From: an uncultured Collinsella sp.
GTDB lineage: Bacteria > Actinomycetota > Coriobacteriia > Coriobacteriales > Coriobacteriaceae
NCBI GenBank assembly: GCA_900555355.1
Contig: USKV01000098.1
Coordinates: 1-6,174, forward strand
Reading direction: 5' to 3'
DNA: 6,174 nucleotides
In this document: one piece after another, positions 5,281 to 6,174 of the stretch
Position numbering within the stretch: the first letter of the stretch is position 1
How the letters are laid out: each line of letters starts with the position of its first letter
The notes under the pieces: model-generated
Seen by the model: only the letters and a program-made list of their open reading frames with translations
The model's database searches: none
What the model was told of the DNA's origin: nothing
Translations under genes and position numbers: made by a program

Positions 5281-6174
5281 ATGGCTACGTTCTTTCCCGG
5301 TGAGTCCCACACGTTTTCGGAGTATCTGCTGGTCCCTGGTTACTCGTCCTCGCAGTGCATCCCCAACAACGTCTCTCTTAAGACGCCGCTGACCCGCTTC
5401 AAGCGCGGTGAGAAGCCGGCAATCACCCTGAACATCCCCATGGTTTCCGCTATCATGCAGTCCGTTTCGGGCGTCGACATGGGTGTCGCGCTCGCTACCG
5501 AGGGTGGTCTGTCCTTCATCTATGGTTCCCAGAGCGCCGAGTCCGAGGCCGCTATGGTCAAGGCCGTCAAGGATCACAAGGCTGGCTTCGTTCAGTCCGA
5601 TTCCACGCTGACCCCCGATATGACCATGGAACAGGTCATCGAGCTCAAGGAGAAGACCGGTCACTCCACCATGCCGGTTACCGACGACGGCACTCCCAAG
5701 GGTAAGCTCCTGGGCATCGTCACCAGCCGTGACTATCGTCCCAGTCGCGATGACCACCAGACGAAGGTCTCCGAGTTCATGACCCCGCGTGAGCAGCTCA
5801 TCGTGGGCGACAAGAACATTAGCCTCAAGGTTGCCAATGACGTCATCTGGGACAACAAGCTCAACGCCCTGCCCATCGTCGACGACTACGATCACCTGAT
5901 GGGCATCGTCTTCCGCAAGGACTACGACAGCCACAAGACCAACCCCAACGAGCTGCTCGACAGCGACAAGCGCTACATGGTCGGCGCCGGTATCAACACC
6001 CGCGACTATGCCGAGCGCGTGCCGCTGCTCATCGAGGCCGGTGCCGATGTCCTGTGCATCGACTCCTCCGAGGGCTTCAGCGAGTGGCAGAAGCGCACCA
6101 TCGAGTGGATTCGCGCCAACTACGGCGAGGACGTTAAGGTCGGTGCCGGTAACGTCGTCGACGCTGAGGGCTTC
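5281..6174 (+). CDS. guaB: IMP dehydrogenase, N-terminal 298 residues (runs off the window)
   Basis: IMP dehydrogenase oxidises IMP to XMP with NAD, the committed step of GTP synthesis, in the cytoplasm. ATG 5281 follows AAGGAG (5271-5276). Residues 52-64 ([13 protein letters not shown]) form the start of the barrel. A CBS pair occupies about residues 105-225, including [20 protein letters not shown] and, from residue 163, VSEFMTP with the later ALPIVDD. The barrel resumes with [15 protein letters not shown] and [14 protein letters not shown], and the window ends at [11 protein letters not shown]. The catalytic Cys loop, flap and C-terminus lie beyond the window. The sequence follows the Tritrichomonas foetus enzyme rather than the usual bacterial VDTAHGHS type, with Arg241, Asp261 and Trp269 at the same numbers as in that protein, as I recall it. 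The frame has no stop before the window edge. Confidence 0.95.
   Translation, partial: MATFFPGESHTFSEYLLVPGYSSSQCIPNNVSLKTPLTRFKRGEKPAITLNIPMVSAIMQSVSGVDMGVALATEGGLSFIYGSQSAESEAAMVKAVKDHKAGFVQSDSTLTPDMTMEQVIELKEKTGHSTMPVTDDGTPKGKLLGIVTSRDYRPSRDDHQTKVSEFMTPREQLIVGDKNISLKVANDVIWDNKLNALPIVDDYDHLMGIVFRKDYDSHKTNPNELLDSDKRYMVGAGINTRDYAERVPLLIEAGADVLCIDSSEGFSEWQKRTIEWIRANYGEDVKVGAGNVVDAEGF

Overview
The window looks like a GC-rich chromosomal stretch from a gut actinobacterium of the Coriobacteriia. Collinsella or a close relative is my best guess, from codon and base composition, protein style and gene content. It cannot be proved from sequence alone. I see no transposase, phage gene, tRNA, rRNA or CRISPR array.

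Bases 1-3425 form a sucrose-utilisation locus on the + strand. It starts with the last 66 codons of a LacI-family repressor of the ScrR type. A regulatory gap follows, holding two identical LacI-type operators (290-303 and 316-329) and, just upstream, a pair of near-identical 12-bp direct repeats 21 bp apart. Next come a sucrose-type PTS permease of IIBC architecture (386-1786) and a GH32 sucrose-6-phosphate hydrolase (1893-3425). Sucrose would be imported as sucrose-6-phosphate and then split to glucose-6-phosphate and fructose. The permease has no IIA domain, so a IIA(Glc)-like partner must be encoded elsewhere. A strong hairpin without a U-tract separates the two genes, and a classic intrinsic terminator follows the hydrolase.

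Bases 3426-4514 carry a gene for a shortened member of the Cys/Met-metabolism PLP enzyme family (cystathionine gamma-synthase/beta-lyase fold). It keeps the cofactor-binding Asp but has Arg where the Schiff-base Lys belongs, and it lacks the N-terminal segment. It may not be a normal PLP enzyme.

Bases 4515-4739 hold no gene. Most of the gap is a large imperfect inverted repeat (arms 4532-4581 and 4638-4687, about 56 bp apart) of unknown nature, lying between two convergent genes.

Bases 4740-6174 contain a divergent pair. On the - strand is a small regulator consisting only of a ModE-type winged-helix DNA-binding domain. On the + strand is the first 298 codons of an IMP dehydrogenase. This IMPDH matches the unusual Tritrichomonas foetus enzyme much better than ordinary bacterial GuaB, down to identical residue numbering at the NAD-site Arg241, Asp261 and Trp269 (comparison from memory).

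No wholly new system is evident. The best leads are the active-site-degraded PLP-family protein, the large inverted-repeat element, the protist-like IMPDH, and the 18-bp inverted repeat bracketing the hydrolase gene.
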